From contig LT642611.1 of assembly GCA_900128585.1 (NCBI GenBank), positions 1 through 13,721 on the forward strand: DNA of 13,721 bases, written 5' to 3'. The stretch is from Stramenopiles sp. TOSAG23-3 (taxonomy: Eukaryota; Sar). Positions 1 to 7,276 of the stretch are shown here, in pieces. The first letter of the stretch is position 1, and every line of letters starts with the position of its first letter. Below the pieces are notes generated by a model. The model saw only the letters and a list, made by a program, of their open reading frames with translations, did not search any database and was not told the origin of the DNA. The position numbers and the translations under genes were made by a program.

Positions 1-1246
1 GCGGCAACGCAGTCAAATTACAATTGCGCACAAATACCTTTCGCAACCCGGTCATCGTGTCTACCAGTGAACTCGGCAATGCCACGAGCTTGTAATCATT
101 CTTTATCTCCAAACTCGCACAATTGCACGTAGGCGTAAACAAACTCTTGCAGAATGGTATCTTGTTCACGCACCCTTTCTCCCACGTTATCGTGTCACAA
201 CCAGACGGGCGCATTGCCAAGTGGGCCACCGCTACCACGAAAAAGAAGACGCTAAACGCGCATGCACTACCAGCTAGAACCAGCCGTGCACGCCGAGGGA
301 TTTTACTTTCTTGCTCCTGTGCCATTTTGACTGACTGAACCTCCCGAAACATGCTTGTTCTTTTCCGTTTCATGCTGAAAGATTGAAAGGACTGCTCTCG
401 CAAAAGATGAGTGGCAGAACGGGACTTAATTACTTCCTCCAATATATCATCTAGTTTAAGCAGGATCGAAAATGTCGGCAACATGGTAATGGATAGCATT
501 TCCGAGATCGACAGCGGGATATTGTATGCAAACCAAAGCACGCACAAAGGTATTGCCACGCTTAGAAAATCAGCAATCACGTCTAGTTTTACCTGTCTGT
601 CTCTACGCGCAGGTGTGTTTTTCCCCAGAACTGTCATCGCGGTATGGGCACTGTATGCCGACAGGCCAAAGGCGATACAGACGGTCCACTCCACTGGGAG
701 GGAGCACAAATACACCGTTACCAAGTTTGCACACTGTTGCGCAGAATCAAAGAGTTCCGACGCATACAATTTCCATAAAAACCACTGCCCGTTAATTTGA
801 AAATTTTCGTACACCGTCTTGAAATTTACTGTTGCGATTTTGACCCGTTCGATGGCGGACATTGACCGTGTAAATCCATCTCTATTGTCTGGCTTCTCGC
901 CTTGTTCTCGTTTTCTTCTCACTTCTTGCTGTTGATTTGTGAAGTCTGTGGCCAGTCTTTTCCAAAGCAATAAAAACTTCAAAATTAGCATTACATAGAA
1001 CCCTGCAAATAATACAAACAACCACACCCAACGCCGATGCCACGCCCGGAACGATTTTGTATACAAAAACGTGATGTATATAAAGAGTCCAGCAATACAC
1101 AGTGAAAATAACAGCACTAGCACCCCATCCCAGCCTACGTGGGTACAGAACGTCACCCGAACCTGTATTTCCCGTTTCTTACTGGATGGCGTGGCGGGGC
1201 CAAGGGCGGTCAACTGGATATCCTTTGAAGGTTTACGTGTATCCAT
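1..1246 (-). CDS. Multi-pass membrane protein with leucine-rich repeats, N-terminal part only
   Basis: Reading the minus strand from ATG at 1246 gives 415 uninterrupted codons to the window edge, so the 3' part is missing. An in-frame TAG lies upstream with no other ATG between. Residues 1-40 are polar. Hydrophobic segments lie at about 41-63, 73-95, 173-200, 224-262 (probably two passes) and 321-345. Between them are basic loops, for example around 108-112 and 293-297. After the last segment comes a Cys-rich stretch (C350, C359, C366, C374, C376). It leads into LRR-like sequence from about 380, with 'LPSSL', 'LRKVFVRNCNLTALP' and regularly spaced leucines. The fold suggests a surface receptor or adhesion protein with its LRRs on the far side of the last membrane pass. 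I recognise the general architecture from algal and stramenopile genomes but cannot name a function. Plus-strand frames across this region (for example 411-800) are its antisense shadows. Confidence 0.8.
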   Translation of the reverse strand, partial: MDTRKPSKDIQLTALGPATPSSKKREIQVRVTFCTHVGWDGVLVLLFSLCIAGLFIYITFLYTKSFRAWHRRWVWLFVLFAGFYVMLILKFLLLWKRLATDFTNQQQEVRRKREQGEKPDNRDGFTRSMSAIERVKIATVNFKTVYENFQINGQWFLWKLYASELFDSAQQCANLVTVYLCSLPVEWTVCIAFGLSAYSAHTAMTVLGKNTPARRDRQVKLDVIADFLSVAIPLCVLWFAYNIPLSISEMLSITMLPTFSILLKLDDILEEVIKSRSATHLLREQSFQSFSMKRKRTSMFREVQSVKMAQEQESKIPRRARLVLAGSACAFSVFFFVVAVAHLAMRPSGCDTITWEKGCVNKIPFCKSLFTPTCNCASLEIKNDYKLVALPSSLVDTMTGLRKVFVRNCNLTALP

Positions 1247-1411
1247 AACCAGAAAAACAGCCCCTTCGACACGCTTTCAACAGGCAACTTGGCCTCCTAC
1301 TGTAGTAAGTGTTTCCGACCGTTTTATGTTGTTATTTATACTGAACTAGAATTCTATGAAGAATGGTTAATAATAATCTTTGTATTATCTATATAATAGT
1401 TGAATCTAATT
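1240..1411 (-). promoter_or_regulatory. Presumed promoter/5' UTR of the LRR gene; copy A of a duplicated segment
   Basis: This stretch covers the ATG and upstream region of the minus-strand LRR gene and is repeated at 7071-7242. Read on the minus strand it contains a TATA-like 'TATAAATAAC' about 100 bases before the ATG. Long exact blocks shared with copy B include 'cagaaaaacagccccttcga' and 'cgctttcaacaggcaacttg'. The match stops within the first few codons of the gene. This suggests that what was copied is an upstream regulatory region plus the translation start. Promoter activity is inferred from position only. Confidence 0.5.
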
Positions 1412-2079
1412 TATTAAAAAAAAGAAGAAGAAGAAGAAGGGATTACACATTACACCTTACACCACACCGTTTTATAATAGCTTATACCAAGTGGTAGGTA
1501 GCAAACTGCAAACTCTACTTTTGAATCCCAACAATTATCATTCGTATTGTTATAGTTCCTAGATACCTATATAATAAGTGTACTTGTGCAGGTTTTTGGC
1601 CAGAATGTTCTTACCGATTTTAGCCTCTTTTCGGAGCACCTCGGAAGTGCTCCAAACCCCCTTGTATTACATGTATATGTTAAAATTTCAAAAAATATGA
1701 AATAATTGTTATGTTCCTCTAATTAGGTTTTTTTTCAACTAAAACGCACGAAACTGTTGGGGAAACTTCGTAAGAATCATGCCTAAATGACAATTGTTTA
1801 CCAGTTTTGTCATCCCCACGTAAGTTTTGGTACGATTTCACTTTAAACGTGAAATGGGCGGTTAAAATGGGCGATTTTGGGGTTCCATATGCGGGTTATA
1901 AGGTGTTTTCAAGTGGTTTTCCTGTTACAATTACTCAAAAATGGTTGCATTTGTCGCATTGTGGTGTTTGTGGGTGGATTCCCACTCTTTAATATCATGG
2001 TTAGGTCGCCTACTTCCATGGGTAGGTGTCAGATATATTTATAAAGGTGTAGTCGCAAAAACATTTGTGCCATCTCTCA

Positions 2080-2185
2080 TCAGAATGCCTGTCCGGCTGG
2101 GCTCAGTCCCACTGGTTCCGGCAGCAAGTTAACTTGATGCTGTCGTTGCAATAGCCCCTTTAAAATATTGCAAATGTCATTCTGA
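2080..2185. other. Cluster of nested stem-loops, candidate structured RNA or fold-back element
   Basis: An 8-bp outer stem pairs 2080-2087 (TCAGAATG) with 2178-2185 (CATTCTGA). Inside it are three further hairpins. TGGG at 2098-2101 pairs with CCCA at 2108-2111. CGGCAGC at 2119-2125 pairs with GCTGTCG at 2139-2145, with one G-T pair. TTGCAATA at 2146-2153 pairs perfectly with TATTGCAA at 2166-2173. The layout is cloverleaf-like and relatively GC-rich within an AT-rich spacer. It is not a tRNA: I see no T-arm motif and no standard arm sizes. It could be an unrecognised non-coding RNA, a miniature fold-back element or chance. Confidence 0.3.
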
Positions 2186-2634
2186 CGCAATAGTGTTTGA
2201 AAATTTTACATATGAATGGGACTGTAATAGGTTTGGCAGTGACTTTAGAAGTACAAATTATATTTTGGGGGACAGCTTGCACTGTGACCAAACCTTCCTA
2301 TATTTTTTATATCGCTTTAATGATGATGTTCAATTGGTTGCATCTCTGTGGCGTATTTATTTCACCTGTCATATTCTTAAAGATTCAGAATGAATTCCAT
2401 GGATATAATATTATATTGAATGTTCTTCGCAACAAAGAAGAAGAAGAAGTAGAAGCAAGAAGGAGGAGAGTGTGGGTGTTGTGTGGTTGTTTCATTCTTC
2501 TTCTTTCTTCTTCTCTCCTATATATATATTTAAGGATTAAGGATTAAGGATGATTATGTGATAGTGAAAGAGAACATTATATAATAGGTAATACGTAATA
2601 CATCTAATAGCATTGTTTTCACTTTCCGGGAGAG

Positions 2635-2675
2635 TTAGGATAGGGTTAGATTTAGGTTTAGGTTTAGGTTTAGGG
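2635..2675 (+). repeat. Interstitial telomere-like tract (TTTAGG)n
   Basis: Four consecutive units lie at 2651-2656, 2657-2662, 2663-2668 (TTTAGG) and 2669-2675 (TTTAGGG). They are preceded by degenerate TTAGGAT and AGGGTTAGA. The G-rich strand is the plus strand. The unit resembles the plant/algal TTTAGGG and common eukaryotic TTAGGG telomere repeats. Confidence 0.6.
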
Positions 2676-2699
2676 CTTGCTAGGAACTAGGAAGGAGGA

Positions 2700-2935
2700 G
2701 GGGCGAGGGCTGCTTCTTGCTTCTTGCTTCTTCTTTCTTCTTCTTTCTTCTTTTTAAAAAATGTTGAAGAAGAAGAAGTGATTGATGATGTCACTTTCTT
2801 GTTTCTTGGTATAATATTAGTTCCTTTCTTCTTTCTTTCTTTCTTCCTTTTTATTATTAAAAAAAAAAATGTTGAAGAAGAAGAAGAAGAAGAAGGAGAA
2901 GAAGAAGAAGAAAAAAGAAGAAAAAAGGATTGCTT
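2700..2935. repeat. Two pyrimidine/purine fold-back units (TTC arm, AAAAATGTTG hinge, GAA arm)
   Basis: A TTC-rich arm (about 2710-2752) runs into 'ttaaaaaatgttgaagaaga' and a GAA arm. The same arrangement recurs at about 2820-2930, again with 'aaaatgttgaagaagaag' at the hinge. Each unit is an inverted repeat able to form a long hairpin or triplex. A purine-then-pyrimidine pair in the reverse order lies just upstream (about 2426-2520). Low-complexity peptides predicted here should not be read as genes. Confidence 0.6.
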
Positions 2936-3197
2936 TTTCTTTCTTCTTCATTTTGTTCCTTGTTGTTGTTGTTCTTCCTTTGTTCCTCCTAGTTGTTATC
3001 ATCGTCGTCGTCATTGTCGATCGTCGTCGTGTCTTCTTTTTTTTTCCTCTATCATTTTTTGACAACACGATATGATGTGCCCCGTAAAAACATTCGAAAG
3101 CAAGAAAGAAAGACAGATCTCCATAAAACAGATTCTTCACAAATTATTGCACGACAAATCATTTTATTATTTACTACTAAACTCACCACTTGAATAA

Positions 3198-5444
3198 ATG
3201 TTTAAAACCATGCACAATACTTTGCACAAGGGTCCCTGGACGCTTCTCATCATCATCGCCTGTGCCTTGCTCACCGCCGTCTTTGCCCACGGCGATCATG
3301 GTCACAGCCACGTTAACGATAATGTTGTACTAGATCCTGGAGAATGCAGATCGGATAATGAGTGTGCATATAATGAAGAATGCTTCCTCGAAATGAATGT
3401 AGAAAAAGCAGTAGGCCTATGCGCCAAGCCAGTCTTCGACGAAGACGTGCTTATGATGCACTGCAAAAGCAGCAATGACTGCCCCTCGCAGTTTGAATGT
3501 GTCGGTACGTTTGACAAGACACGCGGAGTATGCCAGAAGAAGCATCAGCCTGGTCTCAGAGAGGTAGTGGTCAACGAAGAGTTTTATCTTGGCGAAGGCT
3601 CGACCGAAATTATCAGGACGGCAAAAAGGCCCGACTACGATGAATGGGACCTGGACGATGAGGACCCAGTAGAGGATCCAGAAACGACGTTAGCCGGTGA
3701 TTTTACCATCAACCTGGGGGAAAAGGATGGGTTTCATGATGACCATTGCCCCATGGAAAATATTGTTCCGGTTGTTTTTGACGAACCCGTAGTAGATGGT
3801 GCTACTGATGACTCTGCAAACCCGATTTTTCCCCATAAAAGTAGGCAATTACGAAGCAGCGAACAGAAACGCCTTGCTAAAATGTGCGCAGCAATTTCCG
3901 AAGCAGCAAAAGCATGGCAAAAAGACTGTAACGATCCCAAAGTGAGAGATTCTTACATAGAACAAAAGGTAAACAGGACGCTGAAAGTAGTTCATGTTGT
4001 TTTTTTGGACAAACACGGGAAATGGCCATCGAAATTAATGAACGGTTATAAAGCGGTAACCGTGGAAGACATTCAGCGCCAAACGGCCGAATTGAACCGC
4101 TATTACAAACCTACAGGAATACAATTTTCGGGGAAATTAATTACAGTAGTGGACGATGATGTGTACCACTCAAGAGTACTTTCAGCAACGGAGAATCCGA
4201 TTGTGAAACAAACCGAGGATAATTTGGAGATGATACGGGAACTTCCAAATTTGAAACTTGACTACGCTGGAGGAGAGCTAAATGGTTTATACAACCGAGT
4301 ACAAGTATACAACCCAGTGAAAAAAGGTGCCCTTATTAATTTTCATATTTTCAACCCTTCGTTGTCAAGCGGTAAGATTGAAATAGAATTTAGACAGTGC
4401 CCCTATCGACATGGTTTTAAATGCACTGAATCATGGAGAATTGCTGGGGTTTACTCGATAACTGGACAACGCTATACTGTTCGTGCAATACGAGCGCCAA
4501 CGAATGGATATTTGAGTTATGGATTTAGGGCAGATTTTAAAGCGGCTGTTGTCCCGACCATTGAGTCTGCAGACACCGGATATATGCAAGTCCCGGAAGT
4601 GGCGGAGAGATTGGGGCACAAGAATTACACAGATGCTTTCATTGTTGCATGGACTAAACAACACAAAGGCCAAAAATATAGAAGGAACGGTTTCGCCCAT
4701 TTTCCAAAAGATGCGTACAGTGGTATGGTGATGATGGATCCCACCCGTGCCGCGAGCCCCTCAGACGATCCATCCTCGACAAACGATCCATCCTCGACGT
4801 TGCCTCACGAAATGGGGCACACCCTTGGCTTGTTTCACACACATGCTGGGCACACTGAGGTTATTACAGCTGATGAGAAACTTAAATGTGACTGTGGAGA
4901 GCACCCTGGGACTAGGAATAACATTCTAAATTACGTCGGTGACAATTGCGCAGACACCCCTGCAAACCCCAAAGGGAGTGGACGCGATTGCTACGCTGAC
5001 TTCGATCACTGCGGCCATAAGGCGAAGAACGTGAAACTTGATAATCTCATGGCATACAGTAGTTGTCGACACAAGTTCACCCTGCAGCAAATTGGTAGAA
5101 TGAAATGTTTCCTCTTCAATTCTAGAAAGCTGCAAGCAATCTCAGGCATGACTGGGGACCATGAACAAATCAATTCGGACGGCACAGAAGAAGAGGGTAC
5201 AGTAATAGTCAACACACGTACAGATGCCGTTTATGTTGTTGCAGGGGTAATCCTTCTCATGGGGGTAATTTTTGTCGCCATCAAAACTGTAAATACCAAT
5301 ACAGGACCTGGTGATGACGCGAACCAATACATAGTTTGGGTAGACCAGGTTCAAGTGGCAGTAGACACCGGGAATTCAAAAGCACCCGTGCATGCCTCCA
5401 GGAACACTTGGGCCGTAGGCACCACCCAGATTCCATCATCATAA
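3198..5444 (+). CDS. Membrane-anchored M43 (pappalysin-like) zinc metalloprotease
   Basis: The 748-residue product has a signal peptide (hydrophobic 14-29, likely cut after A30) followed by His-rich 'HGDHGHSH'. Two small Cys modules (C50, C56, C62, C75; C89, C95, C101, C112) and an acidic linker (about 145-210) follow. The M43-type catalytic part starts near 262 ('VVHVVF', then 'IQRQTAELNRYYKPTGIQF' at 292-310). The zinc site is HEMGHTLGLFH: H537, H541 and H547 as ligands, E538 catalytic. The Met-turn is 'NLMAY' with M618, and several Cys between them fit family disulfides. A segment of about 155 residues (320-475) interrupts the usual core. A hydrophobic helix at 677-695 anchors the protein, leaving a tail of about 50 residues. 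It is probably a type-I ectoprotease. An in-frame TAA directly precedes the ATG; ATG 3210 is an alternative start with better context. The substrate is unknown. Confidence 0.88.
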   Translation: MFKTMHNTLHKGPWTLLIIIACALLTAVFAHGDHGHSHVNDNVVLDPGECRSDNECAYNEECFLEMNVEKAVGLCAKPVFDEDVLMMHCKSSNDCPSQFECVGTFDKTRGVCQKKHQPGLREVVVNEEFYLGEGSTEIIRTAKRPDYDEWDLDDEDPVEDPETTLAGDFTINLGEKDGFHDDHCPMENIVPVVFDEPVVDGATDDSANPIFPHKSRQLRSSEQKRLAKMCAAISEAAKAWQKDCNDPKVRDSYIEQKVNRTLKVVHVVFLDKHGKWPSKLMNGYKAVTVEDIQRQTAELNRYYKPTGIQFSGKLITVVDDDVYHSRVLSATENPIVKQTEDNLEMIRELPNLKLDYAGGELNGLYNRVQVYNPVKKGALINFHIFNPSLSSGKIEIEFRQCPYRHGFKCTESWRIAGVYSITGQRYTVRAIRAPTNGYLSYGFRADFKAAVVPTIESADTGYMQVPEVAERLGHKNYTDAFIVAWTKQHKGQKYRRNGFAHFPKDAYSGMVMMDPTRAASPSDDPSSTNDPSSTLPHEMGHTLGLFHTHAGHTEVITADEKLKCDCGEHPGTRNNILNYVGDNCADTPANPKGSGRDCYADFDHCGHKAKNVKLDNLMAYSSCRHKFTLQQIGRMKCFLFNSRKLQAISGMTGDHEQINSDGTEEEGTVIVNTRTDAVYVVAGVILLMGVIFVAIKTVNTNTGPGDDANQYIVWVDQVQVAVDTGNSKAPVHASRNTWAVGTTQIPSS

Positions 5445-6041
5445 TAAATTAATAATAATATTCTTCTTCTATTTATCACGTTAAGGATTATTATGTAATG
5501 TAATATAGTATTAAGTAATATATATATAAAAATAAATGGATTAAATAAAATTATTATAAAATTCTTCCTTAAAGTTGGAGTTTGGCAATATTTTTTAAAT
5601 TAAAAGAAGAATTAAATAATATATAAAAAAGAAAGAAAGAAAACGATGAAGAAAAAAAATCGAAATCGATTATTAATTATTATTTTAATTTTGGTGCTGC
5701 TGTGGTGGTGAGCTGTGACATGTTTGTGTGTTGTGTTGTTGTTGGTTGTTGTTGTTGTTTGCAAGCAGTCGTCCTTCTTTTCATCAACCTTTCCATTCAA
5801 GATTCTTCCTTCTTCTTCCAGACAAATAATATATAATACGTCCTTCCTTTTTTAGATTTGGGAGCCGCTTCTTTTGTTCGATTTCTTTGGGGAAAGGGAT
5901 ATTGTTCCATACGAGGTTGAGAAGTATAACAATGAGATGTGATGCTATACTTGATTATGACCAGTATTGTTTATACCCTTTCTTTTGACGCGATACAAAT
6001 TTGTTTAATAACACACTTTTAAGACAAGGAAAGCGGAGAAA
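5445..6041. other. AT-rich intergenic spacer
   Basis: This spacer lies between two plus-strand genes and has no credible coding region. It holds AATAAA overlapping the protease stop codon (5443-5448), AAT/TAT-rich runs, GAAAGAAAG near 5630, a GTT-rich microsatellite near 5715-5760 and TTC runs near 5805. The 3' end of the protease transcript and the promoter of the next gene should be here. Confidence 0.6.
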
Positions 6042-6071
6042 GAGGTAAGGAAAAGAGGTAAGGAAAAGAGG
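6042..6071 (+). repeat. Tandem 13-nt repeat immediately before the start codon
   Basis: The unit 'gaggtaaggaaaa' occurs at 6042-6054 and 6055-6067, with a partial third copy ending at 6071, directly against the ATG at 6072. Each unit contains GAGGTAAG, which resembles a splice donor, but splicing there would remove the start codon. It probably belongs to the 5' UTR. Confidence 0.6.
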
Positions 6072-7001
6072 ATGACGTGCAGTAAGCAACGAAACGCCGT
6101 CAACTGGTGTTTGCTGACATTGTCACTGTGCGTGGTGACGTTGCCGCTTTTCTGTGAAGCCGAAGCCTTAAATTGCACAAAAGGGTCTGTACTGCGACAT
6201 GACCACGAAACTGCTGATTGTAATGGACCGAACCAAGGTGGGAACATTGGCAGTGAAGTCAAGTGCAAAAGGGCAGCCGAACACGATAAAAATTACGACG
6301 AGATTCTTCAATATGACGAAGAGAACCGCCTCCGGGACGCGGGTAAACCATTCGGGTGCCTTTACGACACTGAAAAGAATGTTTACGTATTTAATGAATT
6401 GAATACAGGGTTAGGGCAATGCTCTTCTGAATTTCAGTGCGTATGCCAGGGGAAAACGTGTGCCGACTGCCCTGGTGGTGGGTCGACGACTGGTGAGGGG
6501 TCCAAGGCCCGTTGCAGCAACTCGGCGGCTCTCGGAGCTGCGGTTATTGTGCTTGTCGTTTTCATGCTGGCAATTATTTCGTGCTGTGTATTGGGTTGTT
6601 TTATTATGAAACGATCAGTGCGAAACAAGAATCTTGGACCACCGAAGGGGCAAAACGTTTATGGGCAACGCCCTCCCCAAGTTCTTTCTGGACAGCCAGT
6701 CCTAACAATGCAGCAAATGAACATGCAAAACAACGTTAATATGAGCATGATGCAGCCACAACCATATGCCATGCAACAACAAAATATGCCAATGGCGGGA
6801 CACGTGCCAACTGTTAGGCCTATGGTGCAAGCGGTTGTCGTTACCCCGAATTATGGAGGGCCCATGGCGCAGCCGAATGTTTTTCTCCCCAATCATGGAG
6901 TGCCTATGCCTATGGCGCAGCCGAATGTCCTAATCCCTAATCATGGAGGGGCGATGGCACAGCCGATCGTTGCCTCACAAAACAGAAACCCGCCCCAATG
7001 A
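6072..7001 (+). CDS. Small Cys-rich single-pass surface protein with Met/Gln/Pro-rich tail
   Basis: The 309-residue product starts with a signal peptide (hydrophobic about 13-28, cut near A32). The ectodomain (33-150) carries C35, C50, C65, C96, C117, C123, C125, C130 and C133, and an N-glycosylation sequon at N34. The spacing 'C.RAAE ... GKPFGCLYD ... YVFN ... C.....CVC' resembles a short extracellular module I associate with algal and protist surface proteins; that is pattern memory, not a search. One transmembrane helix spans about 153-178, followed by basic 'KRSVRNK'. The cytoplasmic tail (180-309) is rich in Met, Gln, Pro and Asn. It ends in three imperfect repeats containing 'MAQP' at 265-268, 281-284 and 295-298, each of the first two leading to 'PNHG'. 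The tail is probably disordered and may be a protein-binding surface. No enzymatic motif is seen. It follows the ectoprotease on the same strand with separate spacing, so it should be an independent gene. Confidence 0.75.
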   Translation: MTCSKQRNAVNWCLLTLSLCVVTLPLFCEAEALNCTKGSVLRHDHETADCNGPNQGGNIGSEVKCKRAAEHDKNYDEILQYDEENRLRDAGKPFGCLYDTEKNVYVFNELNTGLGQCSSEFQCVCQGKTCADCPGGGSTTGEGSKARCSNSAALGAAVIVLVVFMLAIISCCVLGCFIMKRSVRNKNLGPPKGQNVYGQRPPQVLSGQPVLTMQQMNMQNNVNMSMMQPQPYAMQQQNMPMAGHVPTVRPMVQAVVVTPNYGGPMAQPNVFLPNHGVPMPMAQPNVLIPNHGGAMAQPIVASQNRNPPQ

Positions 7002-7070
7002 TGATTCTCAGTGGTATTCTTCGCAAACCGTTTTTGCAACGTCGACGCGCCTGGCTAACAAATTAAATGG

Positions 7071-7242
7071 TATCCAATAATCAGAAAAACAGCCCCTTCG
7101 ACGCGCTTTCAACAGGCAACTTGGCCGGCTACTATAGTAAGAGTGTTCAGCCGTTTTATGTTGTTATTTTACAATGAACCAGATTTCTATGTAGAATGGT
7201 TAATAAACTTTGTTATAAGGTAGGGATAACTGAATCTAATTA
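7071..7242 (-). repeat. Copy B of the LRR gene upstream region, detached from any LRR coding sequence
   Basis: It aligns in the same orientation with 1240-1411 over about 170 bases, sharing several exact blocks of 19-23 bases plus the shorter 'agaatggttaata' and 'tgaatctaatt'. Where copy A has the LRR start 'ATGGATACA', the minus strand here reads 'ATTGGATACC', so the start is lost to a small indel, and similarity ends within codons. It sits between the 3' ends of the surface-protein gene (plus) and the RABL6 gene (minus). It is probably the remnant of another LRR family member or of a dispersed promoter segment. No terminal inverted repeats are evident. Confidence 0.65.
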
Positions 7243-7276
7243 AGAATAGAGGGGGCGCTTGCCAATCAATCCCCAT

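Larger units (their letters stand above)
1412..3197. other. Non-coding spacer, AT-rich with simple repeats
   Basis: No credible gene is visible in this 1.8 kb. Open frames at 1807-1992, 2197-2547 and 2724-3140 either lack an ATG start or are made of repeat-encoded Lys/Glu/Phe/Ser runs. The stretch holds a GAA run near 1421-1440, a perfect 7-bp hairpin (1633-1639 with 1647-1653), a stem-loop cluster (2080-2185), tandem GGATTAA copies near 2534, a telomere-like tract (2635-2675) and GAA/TTC fold-backs (2700-2935). It lies between divergent genes (LRR gene minus, metalloprotease plus), so both promoters should be here. Confidence 0.7.

Noticed and set aside
411-800. Plus-strand open frame of 129 codons
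   Set aside because: It is antisense to the LRR membrane-protein gene, which gives a far more protein-like translation; its own translation shows no domain.
1240-1411. MITE or LTR explanation for the duplicated segment
   Set aside because: No terminal inverted repeats, target-site duplications or LTR ends were visible; the match stops at the coding start, which fits a gene-family upstream region better.
1633-1653. Perfect 7-bp hairpin GGAGCAC/GTGCTCC
   Set aside because: Does not fit the histone 3' stem-loop consensus and has no neighbouring gene end; short enough to be chance.
2080-2185. tRNA gene
   Set aside because: The stems look cloverleaf-like, but there is no T-arm TTC motif, no standard arm lengths and no anticodon loop of seven.
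1807-2400. Diverged tandem repeat suggested by WLHL..CGV-like translations near 1945 and 2330
   Set aside because: Nucleotide similarity is limited to about a dozen bases around TGGTTGCAT; not distinguishable from chance.
2197-2547. Open frame with hydrophobic segments in the spacer
   Set aside because: Begins with TTG rather than ATG, ends in repeat-encoded Glu/Arg/Leu/Ser runs, and has no recognisable domain.
2817-3140. Open frames on both strands rich in Lys/Phe/Glu
   Set aside because: Products of GAA/TTC microsatellites.
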